Positions 51,101 to 59,474 of a DNA stretch of 64,000 nt are shown piece after piece. Origin of the DNA: Bog-950 sp964423405 (lineage in GTDB: Bacteria > Bacteroidota > Bacteroidia > Chitinophagales > LD1); NCBI GenBank assembly GCA_964423405.1, contig CAYREY010000019.1:1-64000 (forward strand), read 5' to 3'. The notes under the pieces were generated by a model. That model ran no database searches and was not told the origin of the DNA. It was given only the letters and a program-made list of their open reading frames with translations. Position 1 is the first letter of the stretch. The number at the start of each line of letters is the position of its first letter. The position numbers and the translations under genes are program-made.

Positions 51101-52652
51101 CGTGGGGCTTATATCGCCGCCTCCGCATCATGATATTTATTCTATTGAAGACCTGGCACAATTGATATTTGATTTGAAGAATGCCAACCGTGCAGCCCGC
51201 ATAAGCGTTAAGCTGGTTGCCAAAGCCGGTATTGGTGCTATTGCTGCCGGTGTAACCAAAGCAAAAGCCGATGCTGTGCTTATATCGGGTTACGATGGTG
51301 GTACCGGTGCTTCGCCTATCAGTTCAATTCGTCATGCTGGTTTGCCGTGGGAGCTTGGCCTGGCCGAGGCACATCAGACCCTGGTTAAAAATAAACTGCG
51401 CGGACGTGTTTCGCTACAAACCGATGGGCAATTAAAAACAGGCCGTGATATTGCTATTGCAGCACTACTTGGTGCCGAAGAGTGGGGCGTTGCCACCGCC
51501 GCACTGGTAACCGAGGGTTGTATAATGATGCGTAAGTGCCATGTAAACACCTGTCCGGTGGGTGTGGCTACACAAGACCCCGAATTGCGCAAGCAGTTTA
51601 CCGGTAAGCCGGAGTACATTATTAACCTGTTTAAGTTTTTAACCCAGGAACTGCGCGAGATAATGTCGGAGCTTGGTTTTAGAACCGTAGATGAAATGAT
51701 TGGTCAGGCCGATTGCCTGGCCGTGCGTGAGAATATTACCCACTGGAAGCACAGCAAGCTTGACCTTAGTGCTATACTACACAAAGCAGAGGCCGCACCG
51801 GGTGTGGCATTGTACAAACAGGAAGAGCAGGACCATGGCTTAAATGGTGTGCTGGATTTTGCACTTGTAAAAATAGCAGCACCAGCTATAGATAACCAGC
51901 AGCCTGTTAAAACACAACTGGAGATAAAAAATACCGACCGTGCTACCGGTACCTTGTTATCTAACGAGATTACCAAGAAGTACGGTGCTGCCGGTTTGCC
52001 CGATAGTACGATACATGTGAAATTTAATGGTTCGGCGGGGCAAAGCTTTGGCGCATTTACTACCCGCGGTATATGGTTTGAGCTGGAGGGCGATGCCAAC
52101 GATTATTTTGGCAAGGGCCTGTCTGGTTCAAAGCTGGTAATATACCCCGATAAGAAAGCGGTGTTTAAGCCGGAGCAAAATATCATCATAGGTAACGTAT
52201 CATTTTACGGTGCTACATCTGGTGAGGCTTACATACGTGGTAAAGCCGGCGAGCGTTTTTGCGTGCGTAACTCGGGTGCTACAACGGTGGTAGAAGGTGT
52301 AGGTGACCACGGCTGCGAGTATATGACCGGCGGTGCCGCTGTAATACTGGGCGCCACCGGCCGTAACTTTGCAGCCGGTATGAGCGGTGGCCTTGCCTTT
52401 ATATACGATGTAAAAGGCAACTTTGAACAAATGTGCAACACCGAAATGGTAGAGCTGGAGAAACCTGATGAACAGGACCAGCAGTTGCTGCGCACGCTAC
52501 TGGCCAACCATTATAAGTACACACAAAGTACTGTGGCCGGGCTGATACTGGAAGACTTTGAAGAGCAGATGAAATACTTTGTAAAGGTGTTTCCTAAAGA
52601 TTACAAGAAAGCGCTATCGGTAAAAAAGGCGCAGGCAGGTGTTGCAAAATAA
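48132..52652 (+). CDS. gltB: Glutamate synthase large subunit
   Basis: GltB forms glutamate from 2-oxoglutarate and glutamine. The 1506-residue protein has the expected order: a 17-residue propeptide, then Cys18 of ACGIGF, the class II glutaminase nucleophile after processing; a central domain; the FMN synthase domain (TGEGGEDDSRYTPL, KPGEGGQLPGFKVDEWIGKVRHSTPGVGLISPPPHHD, GYDGGTGASPISSIRHAGLPWELGL); the [3Fe-4S] cysteines in EGCIMMRKCHVNTCPVGVATQ near residue 1130; and the GXGXG beta-helix at the end (GDGANDYFGKGLSGSKL-like). It is followed by gltD after 28 bp. Together they make the NADPH-dependent enzyme of nitrogen assimilation. Confidence 0.97.
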   Translation: MNMEQRGLYDEAFERDACGIGFVANFRGNKTHNSVTDALTILENMEHRGACGCENNTGDGAGILIQVPHAFLFEECLKLGITLPAYGRYGVGMVFFPKEIALREECREVLLRAADKLGLTVLGFRKVPVNNTHIGESALSVEPEMEQVFVACPDSINDPEAFERKLFVLRNYSTHLINNTVKKDAIGYYIASLSYKTIVYKGQLTSGQVRGYFPDLSDKRVVSAFGLVHSRFATNTFPSWRLAQPFRYIAHNGEINTLQGNLNWLKTSEQGFYSPYFTKEEMEMLLPVIPGPQSDSACLDNMIELLTLCGRPLAHVMMMLIPEAWHKDEMMDPVKKAFYEYHASMMEPWDGPASISFTDGRLIGATLDRNGLRPSRYCITSDDRVIMASETGVLPVPAELIVEKGRLQPGKMFVVDLEQGRVVSDEELKQRICSQKPYGDWLRKYKIRLEDLPAPRVMFTYLEPEQVFKYQKAFGYTAEDVESIIMPMAIDGKEPIGSMGTDAPLAVLSNKPQHLSNYFKQLFAQVTNPPIDPIREKVVMSLASFVGSNGNLLIEEPQACHTVALEQPVIGHYDLEKIRSIDTGIFQAKTLQAYFRADGKPGSLKKALDRLCRYAVDAVEDGFEVIIISDRAIDSEHAPIPSLLATAAVHHHLIRKGYRSKVGLVIEAGDVWEVHHFACLIAYGATAINPYLALSTVRIMKNTGRIKEDIPVSDLRHNYIKAVNEGLLKVLSKMGISTIQSYQGAQIFEIVGLNKEVVERYFTGSTSRIEGIGLDEIAREVLMNHNFGFSRKEVPSDRLQPGGVYKWNRKGEFHLFNPQTIHYLQLATRTDDYSVFKKYSNLVNHQEEKACTLRSLFEFRKQRASIPLDEVEPAESIYRRFATGAMSFGSISWEAHTTLAIAMNRLGGKSNTGEGGEDDSRYTPLENGDSMRSAIKQIASARFGVTSQYLTGADELQIKMAQGAKPGEGGQLPGFKVDEWIGKVRHSTPGVGLISPPPHHDIYSIEDLAQLIFDLKNANRAARISVKLVAKAGIGAIAAGVTKAKADAVLISGYDGGTGASPISSIRHAGLPWELGLAEAHQTLVKNKLRGRVSLQTDGQLKTGRDIAIAALLGAEEWGVATAALVTEGCIMMRKCHVNTCPVGVATQDPELRKQFTGKPEYIINLFKFLTQELREIMSELGFRTVDEMIGQADCLAVRENITHWKHSKLDLSAILHKAEAAPGVALYKQEEQDHGLNGVLDFALVKIAAPAIDNQQPVKTQLEIKNTDRATGTLLSNEITKKYGAAGLPDSTIHVKFNGSAGQSFGAFTTRGIWFELEGDANDYFGKGLSGSKLVIYPDKKAVFKPEQNIIIGNVSFYGATSGEAYIRGKAGERFCVRNSGATTVVEGVGDHGCEYMTGGAAVILGATGRNFAAGMSGGLAFIYDVKGNFEQMCNTEMVELEKPDEQDQQLLRTLLANHYKYTQSTVAGLILEDFEEQMKYFVKVFPKDYKKALSVKKAQAGVAK

Positions 52653-52680
52653 TTTGTTGACTTAATTAAGATGAATATAC

Positions 52681-54153
52681 ATGGGTAAGCCAACCGGATT
52701 TTTAGAATTTAAGAGAACACTACCGGGCAAAGATAAACCGGAGGAACGTATTAAACACTCGAAAGAGTTTGTACATAAGTATGAGAGTAAAGCACTGAAC
52801 GAGCAGGCAGCGCGCTGCATGAATTGCGGTGTGCCGTTTTGCCATAATGGTTGTCCGCTTGGTAATTTTATACCCGATTTTAATGATGCGGTGTATCGCG
52901 AAGACTGGAAAGGCGCGTACGAGGTGTTACAATCTACCAACAACTTTCCCGAGTTTACCGGAAGGCTGTGCCCTGCGCCTTGTGAAGAAGCGTGCGTATT
53001 AGGTATAAATAAACCTGCTGTAGCTATAGAGGAGATAGAAAAGCATATTGTAGAGATTGCATTCGAGAATAACTTTGTACAACCTAAAGCACCCCGCGAA
53101 CGCACTGGTAAAAAAGTAGCTGTAATAGGCAGCGGCCCTGCAGGGCTGGCTGCTGCTGCACAGCTTAACTATGCTGGCCATATAGTAACAGTATATGAGC
53201 GTGATGATAACCCGGGTGGATTACTGCGCTATGGTATACCCGATTTTAAACTGGAGAAGTGGGTAATAGAACGTCGCATTAAACTGATGCAGGATGAAGG
53301 TGTGGTGTTTAAGTGTAACATGCATATAGGTGTAAACATCAGCATAAACGATTTGCTGCGCGAAAACCAGGCAGTAGTACTGGCAATGGGTAGTACCATA
53401 CCGCGCGACCTGAACATACCGGGCCGTGAATTGAACGGCGTTTACTTTGCCATGCAGTTTTTAAAGCAGCAGAATAAACGTGTTGCCGGTATAGATATAG
53501 ATGAAGCAGCAATAATGGCTACCGGTAAAAATGTAGTAGTGATAGGTGGTGGCGATACCGGCTCGGATTGCGTAGGTACATCTAACCGGCATGGGGCTAA
53601 AAGCATAACACAGTTTGAGCTGTTGCCTAAGCCACCGGTAGCACGTACACCACAAATGCCGTGGCCGGAGTACCCTATGCTGCTGAAAGTAACTACCTCG
53701 CATGAGGAAGGCTGCGAGCGTTTATGGGCAGTAACTACCAAAGAGTTTATTGGCGATGGTAACGGCAACCTTAGCGCACTTCGCATAGCTGATGTGGAAT
53801 GGAAAACCAACGCCGATGGCGTACGTATGTTTAGCGAGGTGCCCGGCAGCGAACGGGTAATACCCTGCGAACTGGCTTTGCTGGCAATGGGCTTTTTATA
53901 TCCTGATAAGAGCGGTATTATATCGGAGCTGGAGTTAGAACTGGATAACCGTGGTAACGTGCGCACTGCCCCCAATGATTACCAAACCAAACTGCATAAG
54001 GTATTTGCCTGTGGCGATATGCGCAGGGGGCAGAGCCTGATAGTGCATGCTATATCAGAAGGCCGCGAATGTGCCAGAAAGGTAGATGAATACCTGATGG
54101 GCGAATCGCTGCTGGAAACAAAAGATAACAGCCTGCTTAGTGTCACGGTATAG
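52681..54153 (+). CDS. gltD: Glutamate synthase small subunit
   Basis: GltD transfers electrons from NAD(P)H through FAD and iron-sulfur clusters to GltB. The 490-residue protein carries the N-terminal cluster cysteines (CMNCGVPFCHNGC at 46-58; CPAPCEEAC at 97-105), the FAD-binding GSGPAGLAAAA near 150, an acidic strand end (VTVYERDDNPGG), and the NADPH-binding VVVIGGGDTGSDCVG near 285. ACGDMRRGQSLIVHAISEGRECA near the end is the conserved ATG/GD FAD motif. Complete and 28 bp behind gltB, hence one operon. Confidence 0.97.
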   Translation: MGKPTGFLEFKRTLPGKDKPEERIKHSKEFVHKYESKALNEQAARCMNCGVPFCHNGCPLGNFIPDFNDAVYREDWKGAYEVLQSTNNFPEFTGRLCPAPCEEACVLGINKPAVAIEEIEKHIVEIAFENNFVQPKAPRERTGKKVAVIGSGPAGLAAAAQLNYAGHIVTVYERDDNPGGLLRYGIPDFKLEKWVIERRIKLMQDEGVVFKCNMHIGVNISINDLLRENQAVVLAMGSTIPRDLNIPGRELNGVYFAMQFLKQQNKRVAGIDIDEAAIMATGKNVVVIGGGDTGSDCVGTSNRHGAKSITQFELLPKPPVARTPQMPWPEYPMLLKVTTSHEEGCERLWAVTTKEFIGDGNGNLSALRIADVEWKTNADGVRMFSEVPGSERVIPCELALLAMGFLYPDKSGIISELELELDNRGNVRTAPNDYQTKLHKVFACGDMRRGQSLIVHAISEGRECARKVDEYLMGESLLETKDNSLLSVTV

Positions 54154-54171
54154 AGATACTACGGCTACCGG

Positions 54172-54945
54172 CTAAACAGTTACGTCTATCCATACCGGTG
54201 CATGGTCGCTTGTTTTTTCCCAGCCACGTACCGCTTTATCCACTCCGGCTGTTTTAAGTTTTGCCGCCAGTGGGGGGCTTAGCAAAAAGTGATCTATGCG
54301 TAACCCCGCATTTCTACCATAGGCGTTTCTGAAATAATCCCAGAAAGTATATACTGTTTCAGTGGGATATAGTTTTCTTATCGCATCTGTCCAGCCTTGC
54401 TCCAATAAGGTATGGTAAGCCTGCCTTACCTCTGGCCGGTATAGTGCATCATCTGCCCAGCCGGCAGCATTGTACACATCATTGGCTGTAGGTATTATGT
54501 TATAGTCGCCGACCAGTACAACAGGCTTGCCCGTGTTTAGTAAGGTGTTTGCGTGCTTAATAAGCCGGTTGAGCCACGCCAGTTTATAATCGAACTTAGG
54601 GCCTGGTGCAGGGTTGCCGTTAGGTAAATAAAGGCAGCCTACCGTAACTCCGTTTATCACAGCCTCTATATACCTGCTGTTTACATCTTCTGCATCGCCG
54701 GGTAATGTGCGCAGGGTTTCTTCTATCTGCATACCGCGCGCCAGTATGGCTACACCGTTCCAGCTTTTTTGCCCAACCCATATTGCGTTATACCCTGCCT
54801 GCTGTATATCTGCCACAGGAAATTTTTCCTGCGGTGCTTTCAACTCTTGCAGGCAAACAATATCGGGTTGGGTTTCGGCCAACCAGCGCAGAAATACCGG
54901 CAGCCGGGCGTTAATACTATTTACGTTGTAGGTTGCTATACGCAT
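54172..54945 (-). CDS. xth: Exodeoxyribonuclease III / AP endonuclease (Xth)
   Basis: A 257-residue ExoIII-family enzyme for base excision repair; it cuts at abasic sites and removes 3' blocks. Family blocks: RIATYNVNSINARLP with the first metal-site Asn, VCLQELKA with the metal-ligand Glu, GVAILARG, VGDYNIIPT with catalytic Asp and Asn, and WEKTSDHAPVWIDV with the catalytic His at the C-terminus. Length matches ExoIII (about 268). Convergent with gltD, 18 bp between stops. Confidence 0.94.
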   Translation of the reverse strand: MRIATYNVNSINARLPVFLRWLAETQPDIVCLQELKAPQEKFPVADIQQAGYNAIWVGQKSWNGVAILARGMQIEETLRTLPGDAEDVNSRYIEAVINGVTVGCLYLPNGNPAPGPKFDYKLAWLNRLIKHANTLLNTGKPVVLVGDYNIIPTANDVYNAAGWADDALYRPEVRQAYHTLLEQGWTDAIRKLYPTETVYTFWDYFRNAYGRNAGLRIDHFLLSPPLAAKLKTAGVDKAVRGWEKTSDHAPVWIDVTV

Positions 54946-54993
54946 ATTACTTACTGGTATCGGATACCATTATAAGAGGATAGAGGTAATTGG

Positions 54994-56259
54994 TTAGTAC
55001 TTGATAATAAAGTTAACCGCAGCATTTTTAGGCCTTGTTTCGGTACCGGTAGAGTTGTTTACGCTTATACCGGTAGTATTGCTGTTCATGGTAATTGTGT
55101 TGGGCCCAAGGCCACCGGTGCCTAAGCCGGTACCATAGCCGCCTGTGTTGCGTACTATATCTGAGTTAACCGATGTATGGTTATGGCCGGGGTCGGTAAT
55201 AGTATGGTTATGCGGTTTTACCTCATCGCCCTGTACTGTACCTACGTTATTGCCGGTGTTACCGCCGGGGTTGCTGGCTGTTCTGCCGGCAACATCCGGG
55301 TCGCGGCCGGCACCACCATCTACACCGCGTAAAAACCTACCGCGCAGGTCGGGCAGGTTAAATGTGGTAGATCCATCGCCATTACCCCAGGCACTGCCAA
55401 TTACACCAAACAAGGTAGCATACGTAGTACGGTTAACCGAACTGCCATCGCAAACAAGCCAGCCAGCCGGTGCGCTTGAACCGGCAAACGGCATGATAGA
55501 ACCTACAGGTACATCGGATGAACCTACCGGACCGGTAGGGCCAGCTACCCCCTGTGGGCCGGTAGGCCCGGTTGGGCCATCGTTACCGGTAGGTCCTTGT
55601 GGGCCTGCACTACCTGCCACGCCCGCATCGCCGGTTGGTCCGGTAGGGCCTGTAGTGCCAACACCTGCCGGGCCTTGCGGGCCGGTAGTGCCATCGGCAC
55701 CTGTAGGGCCTGTGTTGCCGGTTACACCGGTTGGGCCATTACCCATACCTGTGGGGCCGGTTGGCCCTGTAGCACCCTGCACACCTGTTGGGCCGGCAGC
55801 ACCATCGTTTCCGGTGGGGCCTGTAGAGCCTGCTGGCCCGTTGGCGGCATACAATGCATACGGTACACTTAACAGTTGCCATGCACCCATATCAGTATAG
55901 TTAGTTCCGCCGGTAGGGTCAATTTCTATACGCAGGTATTTGTTACCATTACCCCAGTTGATAGCGGCAAAATTGCCCTGTACTACAGTACCGCCACCAA
56001 TGGCGGTTGTAAACAAACCAAACTGGTTGGTAACTACGTTTTCTGTTTCCTGATATAGTATTTGTCCGCTGCTGCTTCCATCGTGAATAGTAAACCTGGC
56101 GGCTATGGCCTGATTTTGCAATACGGTACCCGATGCATTACGGGCCACTGCCTGATAATTAATTTTTTGAGGAGCCTGCGCCTTTAGCGTTGTTGCTGCA
56201 AGTAATAAACCCAAAAGCAGGGTATATGCAAACGCGATGGAGTATTGTTTTTTATACAT
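54994..56259 (-). CDS. Secreted collagen-like protein with phage tail-collar domain
   Basis: A 421-residue exported protein: signal peptide 1-28; residues about 30-135 are the N-terminal beta domain common in Bacteroidota secreted proteins (QKINYQAVARNASGTVLQNQ). Residues about 139-248 are collagen-like Gly-x-y triplets rich in GPTG and GPQG. Residues about 250-420 form a tail-collar (PF07484-type) domain: PVGSIMPFAGSSAPAGWLVCDGSSV, FNLPDLRGRFLRGVDGG, PHNHTITDPGHNHT, and the closing ETRPKNAAVNFIIKY. A trimeric fibre with receptor- or glycan-binding tip is likely. No other phage gene is near, so this is not a prophage remnant. Confidence 0.9.
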   Translation of the reverse strand: MYKKQYSIAFAYTLLLGLLLAATTLKAQAPQKINYQAVARNASGTVLQNQAIAARFTIHDGSSSGQILYQETENVVTNQFGLFTTAIGGGTVVQGNFAAINWGNGNKYLRIEIDPTGGTNYTDMGAWQLLSVPYALYAANGPAGSTGPTGNDGAAGPTGVQGATGPTGPTGMGNGPTGVTGNTGPTGADGTTGPQGPAGVGTTGPTGPTGDAGVAGSAGPQGPTGNDGPTGPTGPQGVAGPTGPVGSSDVPVGSIMPFAGSSAPAGWLVCDGSSVNRTTYATLFGVIGSAWGNGDGSTTFNLPDLRGRFLRGVDGGAGRDPDVAGRTASNPGGNTGNNVGTVQGDEVKPHNHTITDPGHNHTSVNSDIVRNTGGYGTGLGTGGLGPNTITMNSNTTGISVNNSTGTETRPKNAAVNFIIKY

Positions 56260-56479
56260 ATATTTTTTTGTGTGCTGTACGATGCAATGTAATAATTATT
56301 GAAAGATGGCGAAAGTTAATGTGAGCCCGGCGGATATATTAAGTAATTGTAAAGGCATTTGCGCCCGGCATAACAGGTTTTGTGTGTAATCTACATTACT
56401 AAACAGGGCTTTACAATTTAAACACAGAACAATGATTACCTGTTAACGGAATGACAATATATGCGTGATATGGCACAGG

Positions 56480-56487
56480 TAAGTTTG
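56480..56487 (+). promoter_or_regulatory. Candidate -7 box (TAAGTTTG) of the LpxH-like gene
   Basis: Exact TAnnTTTG match 18 bp before the ATG, implying a short leader. No -33 TTG was found at standard spacing. Confidence 0.5.
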
Positions 56488-56505
56488 TGTAGCTTATAAA
56501 ACCTT

Positions 56506-57384
56506 ATGGAGAAACGCAAACTAAAAGTAGCAGTAATATCAGATGTGCACCTGGGCACCTACGGCTGCCACGCCGAGGAGTTAAATATATACCTTAAAAG
56601 TATAGACCCTGAGGTGCTGATTATTAACGGCGACTTTATAGATATCTGGCAGTTATCTAAATATTATTTCCCCGATTCGCATTGGCGGGTAATACAGCGG
56701 GTAATAAAAATGATGATGCACGGCACACAGGTGTACTACCTTACCGGTAACCACGACGAGATGCTACGCAAATTCAGTGGGTTTGCTTTAGATAACCTGC
56801 ACCTGCGCGATAAACTGATACTGGAACTGGATGGCGAGAAACACTGGTTTTTTCATGGCGATATATTTGATGTAACCATGCGCCACAGCAAATGGCTGGC
56901 TAAAATAGGGGGTGCCGGATATGATATGCTGATACTGCTAAACCGGTTTGTAAATACGATACTGGAGAAAGCGGGTCGCGAAAAAATATCGTTGAGTAAG
57001 CGGGTAAAAAACAGCGTTAAGGCTGCTGTAAAACACATTAATAACTTTGAAAAAACGGCCGCTGAAATAGCCATTGAAAATGGCTATACACACGTAATAT
57101 GCGGCCACATACACGAACCGGTAATGAAAAAGTATGTTGGGGCCAAAGGTACCGTGCAGTACCTTAACTCCGGCGACTGGATAGAAAACCTAACCTGCCT
57201 GGAATACACCGACGATTGGAAACTGGTGTACTATAAAGACCTGAACCTGGGCGAAATGAAAGAAGAAGAAGCGATTATCCGCAAACTATCGCCCGATATT
57301 ATTGCTATGCAGCAGGCATTTGACCGCCACCGTGGTGCCGCTATGGTTAAGCAAACAATTGTTAACGAAATAAGAATAGCCTGA
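56506..57384 (+). CDS. UDP-2,3-diacylglucosamine diphosphatase-like metallophosphoesterase
   Basis: A 292-residue calcineurin-type phosphoesterase. Metal-site motifs: SDVHLGTYGCH (D, H), INGDFIDIWQLSKYYF (GD), LTGNHDEMLRK (GNH[DE]), FFHGDIFD (H), and CGHIHEPVMKK (GHxH). The SDVHLG and following layout match LpxH-type proteins that release lipid X from UDP-2,3-diacylglucosamine in lipid A synthesis, though Bacteroidota have several paralogues of unknown substrate. It is 136 bp ahead of a glycosyltransferase gene on the same strand, so an envelope-lipid or glycolipid role is likely. Confidence 0.9.
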   Translation: MEKRKLKVAVISDVHLGTYGCHAEELNIYLKSIDPEVLIINGDFIDIWQLSKYYFPDSHWRVIQRVIKMMMHGTQVYYLTGNHDEMLRKFSGFALDNLHLRDKLILELDGEKHWFFHGDIFDVTMRHSKWLAKIGGAGYDMLILLNRFVNTILEKAGREKISLSKRVKNSVKAAVKHINNFEKTAAEIAIENGYTHVICGHIHEPVMKKYVGAKGTVQYLNSGDWIENLTCLEYTDDWKLVYYKDLNLGEMKEEEAIIRKLSPDIIAMQQAFDRHRGAAMVKQTIVNEIRIA

Positions 57385-57493
57385 ACCCCTGCCGGCTTTA
57401 CGCTTCGCGCGCCTTTTTGTACGTAACAGCTGCCGAAACGGCTACTTCGGTATGGCTGTTGCCCGATTTTGAAATAGCCCCTGCCTTTGGAAC

Positions 57494-57507
57494 GTTTAAT
57501 ATTAAAC
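57494..57507. promoter_or_regulatory. Perfect 14-bp palindrome before the glycosyltransferase gene
   Basis: GTTTAATATTAAAC is identical to its reverse complement and ends 13 bp before the ATG, a position fit for an operator. No other copy was noticed in the window. Confidence 0.45.
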
Positions 57508-57520
57508 AAACCAGTAAACC

Positions 57521-58537
57521 ATGAAAGTCTTATTTGGCATTCAGGCAACCGGTAACGGCCATATCAGCCGCTCTACCGAAATTTACAAACTGCTTAAGCA
57601 ACACCCCGAGATTACCCAACTGGATGTGCTGATAAGCGGGGGTAAAGCAAAAATGAGTTTACCCTTTGAGGTGAACTATGAGTACAAGGGCCTTAGTTTT
57701 TATTATGGCAAAAAAGGCAAAATATCGGTGCTTAAATCAATAGGCAAAGCCGGCTTTTTATCGATAGCGGTGGCGTTGTGGAAAGTACCTTTCAGAGAGT
57801 ATGACCTGGTAATATCGGACTTTGAGCCGATTACACTTTGGGGTGCAAAAATTGCCGGTGTAAAGCGCGTGGGTATAGGTAACATGTACTCTATGAGTTC
57901 GAAGAAATTTCCGAAAACCAAGGGCCGCCGTATAACCAATATGGTAGCTAAAATGATGTGCCCTACCAAGAATAAGATAGCCATGCACTTTCAGAAATTT
58001 GACGATTTTATTTACTACCCTATTATACGCAGCGAGATACGCAATCTGGTGCCGGGCAATAAAAACTTTACCCTGGTGTATCTCAACTCGTACAGCGATA
58101 AAGAGCTAATGGATTGCTTTACAAAAAGCGAATTGCAGGGGCAGCAGTTTGTCATATACTCGAAAGATGCCACGCACCGTTTTGAATACCGCAACTGTGT
58201 AGTTAAGCCACTGAACAACGAAACCTTTATACAGGATATAGCCAACTGTTCGGGTGTACTAACGGCCGGTGGTTTCCAAACCATATCAGAAGCCCTATAC
58301 CTGGGTAAAAAGCTATTTGTAATACCTATTAAAAAGCAAAGCGAGCAAATGAGTAATGCGCGGGTGTTGAGCGATATGGGGGTAAAAACATCGCTTAAGC
58401 TGGATGCCGGAGAAATACAGGAATGGATACAAAACCCGGATACGGTACAGGTGAAATTTGATGATGACCTGCCCAATATTGTTGATGCAATATTGAATGC
58501 TCCACATACCCCCAAACGATTACGTAAAGCAGCTTAG
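57521..58537 (+). CDS. Glycosyltransferase, GT-B type (MJ1255-like)
   Basis: A 338-residue cytoplasmic glycosyltransferase. It begins MKVLFGIQATGNGHISRSTEI, the glycine-rich GNGHxSR loop of PF13528-type transferases. The C-terminal lobe has FIQDIANCSGVLTAGGFQTISEALYLGKKLFVIPIKKQSEQ, the nucleotide-sugar binding turn resembling MurG and UGT-like enzymes (AGG.QT.SEAL.....V.P...EQ). The acceptor is unknown. The gene follows the LpxH-like phosphoesterase gene on the same strand; such pairing suggests lipid-linked sugar transfer. Length and motifs are complete. Confidence 0.88.
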   Translation: MKVLFGIQATGNGHISRSTEIYKLLKQHPEITQLDVLISGGKAKMSLPFEVNYEYKGLSFYYGKKGKISVLKSIGKAGFLSIAVALWKVPFREYDLVISDFEPITLWGAKIAGVKRVGIGNMYSMSSKKFPKTKGRRITNMVAKMMCPTKNKIAMHFQKFDDFIYYPIIRSEIRNLVPGNKNFTLVYLNSYSDKELMDCFTKSELQGQQFVIYSKDATHRFEYRNCVVKPLNNETFIQDIANCSGVLTAGGFQTISEALYLGKKLFVIPIKKQSEQMSNARVLSDMGVKTSLKLDAGEIQEWIQNPDTVQVKFDDDLPNIVDAILNAPHTPKRLRKAA

Positions 58538-58567
58538 GATATCAGATAAAGCGTGTTGTTTAAATAG

Positions 58568-58575
58568 TAGATTTG
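58568..58575 (+). promoter_or_regulatory. Candidate -7 box (TAGATTTG) of the GDPD-GH20 operon
   Basis: Exact TAnnTTTG match 38 bp before the GDPD ATG; no TTG at the standard -33 distance. Confidence 0.45.
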
Positions 58576-58613
58576 TGAGAGGCTAATACATTACAACAGC
58601 ACAACTATTAACT

Positions 58614-59474
58614 ATGCGCACAACTATTGCACTCTTGCTTTTTATATGTTTGTATACAATAACAGTAGCACAAACTGCTTTTGATATTGAAGGACACCGC
58701 GGTGCCAGAGGGTTGTATCCCGAAAATACTATTGCCGGATTTATAGAAGCACTAAAGCTTGGCGTGAATACGCTGGAGATGGATGTGGTGATAACCAAAG
58801 ACGGGCAGGTGGTACTTAGCCACGACCCAACCATAAACTGCGAGATATGTGACTACTGTGGTGATGGTAAAGAAAAACGTATATACCAGTTAGACTACAG
58901 CACTATTAAAACCATTGATTGTGGCAGCAAAGGCAACAGTAAATTTCCGGAGCAGAAAAAAATGTATGCTGTAAAGCCATTACTTACAGATGTGATAGAT
59001 AGTGTAGAGGCATTTATCAAGCGTAATAGCCTGACACCGGTGTGTTATAACATAGAAACAAAATCTACACCGGCGGGAGATGGTACTGAGCACCCCGCTC
59101 CGGATGTGTTTGCCAAAATGTTGTATGATGTGCTTAAACAAAAAGGGATATTGAACAGAAGTATTGTTCAGTCGTTCGACCCGCGCACCTTACAGGCCAT
59201 ACATAAAACCGACGCAACAGTAACTACCGCCCTGCTGGTTTTTAATGCCGATGGATTTAATAAAAACATTAAACGACTGGGCTTTACACCGGCTATCTAC
59301 AGCCCCAATTATTTACTGGTTAATAGTAAACTGGTAAAAGCCTGCCATGCAAAAGGCATAAAAATTATACCCTGGACAGTAAACGATGAAGACAAGATGA
59401 AGAAGATGAAAGAGCTGGGAGTGGATGGTATTATCAGCGACTACCCTGACCGGGCTATTAAAGTGTTACGATGA
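58614..59474 (+). CDS. Exported glycerophosphodiester phosphodiesterase
   Basis: A 286-residue secreted GDPD: signal peptide 1-19 (LYTITVA). The active site has EGHRGARGLYPENT near residue 26 (catalytic His28), LEMDVVITKDGQVVLSHDPTIN (metal-ligand Glu/Asp and second His), and the short insert CEICDYCGDG with three cysteines that is typical of Bacteroidota members. IIPWTVNDEDKMKKMKELGVDGIISDYPD closes the barrel. It hydrolyses glycerophosphodiesters to glycerol 3-phosphate in the periplasm. It overlaps the GH20 start by four bases (ATGA), so the two are coupled. Confidence 0.93.
   Translation: MRTTIALLLFICLYTITVAQTAFDIEGHRGARGLYPENTIAGFIEALKLGVNTLEMDVVITKDGQVVLSHDPTINCEICDYCGDGKEKRIYQLDYSTIKTIDCGSKGNSKFPEQKKMYAVKPLLTDVIDSVEAFIKRNSLTPVCYNIETKSTPAGDGTEHPAPDVFAKMLYDVLKQKGILNRSIVQSFDPRTLQAIHKTDATVTTALLVFNADGFNKNIKRLGFTPAIYSPNYLLVNSKLVKACHAKGIKIIPWTVNDEDKMKKMKELGVDGIISDYPDRAIKVLR

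Noticed and set aside
54994..56259. Prophage fragment because of the tail-collar domain
   Set aside because: The protein has a secretion signal and collagen repeats, and its neighbours are housekeeping genes.
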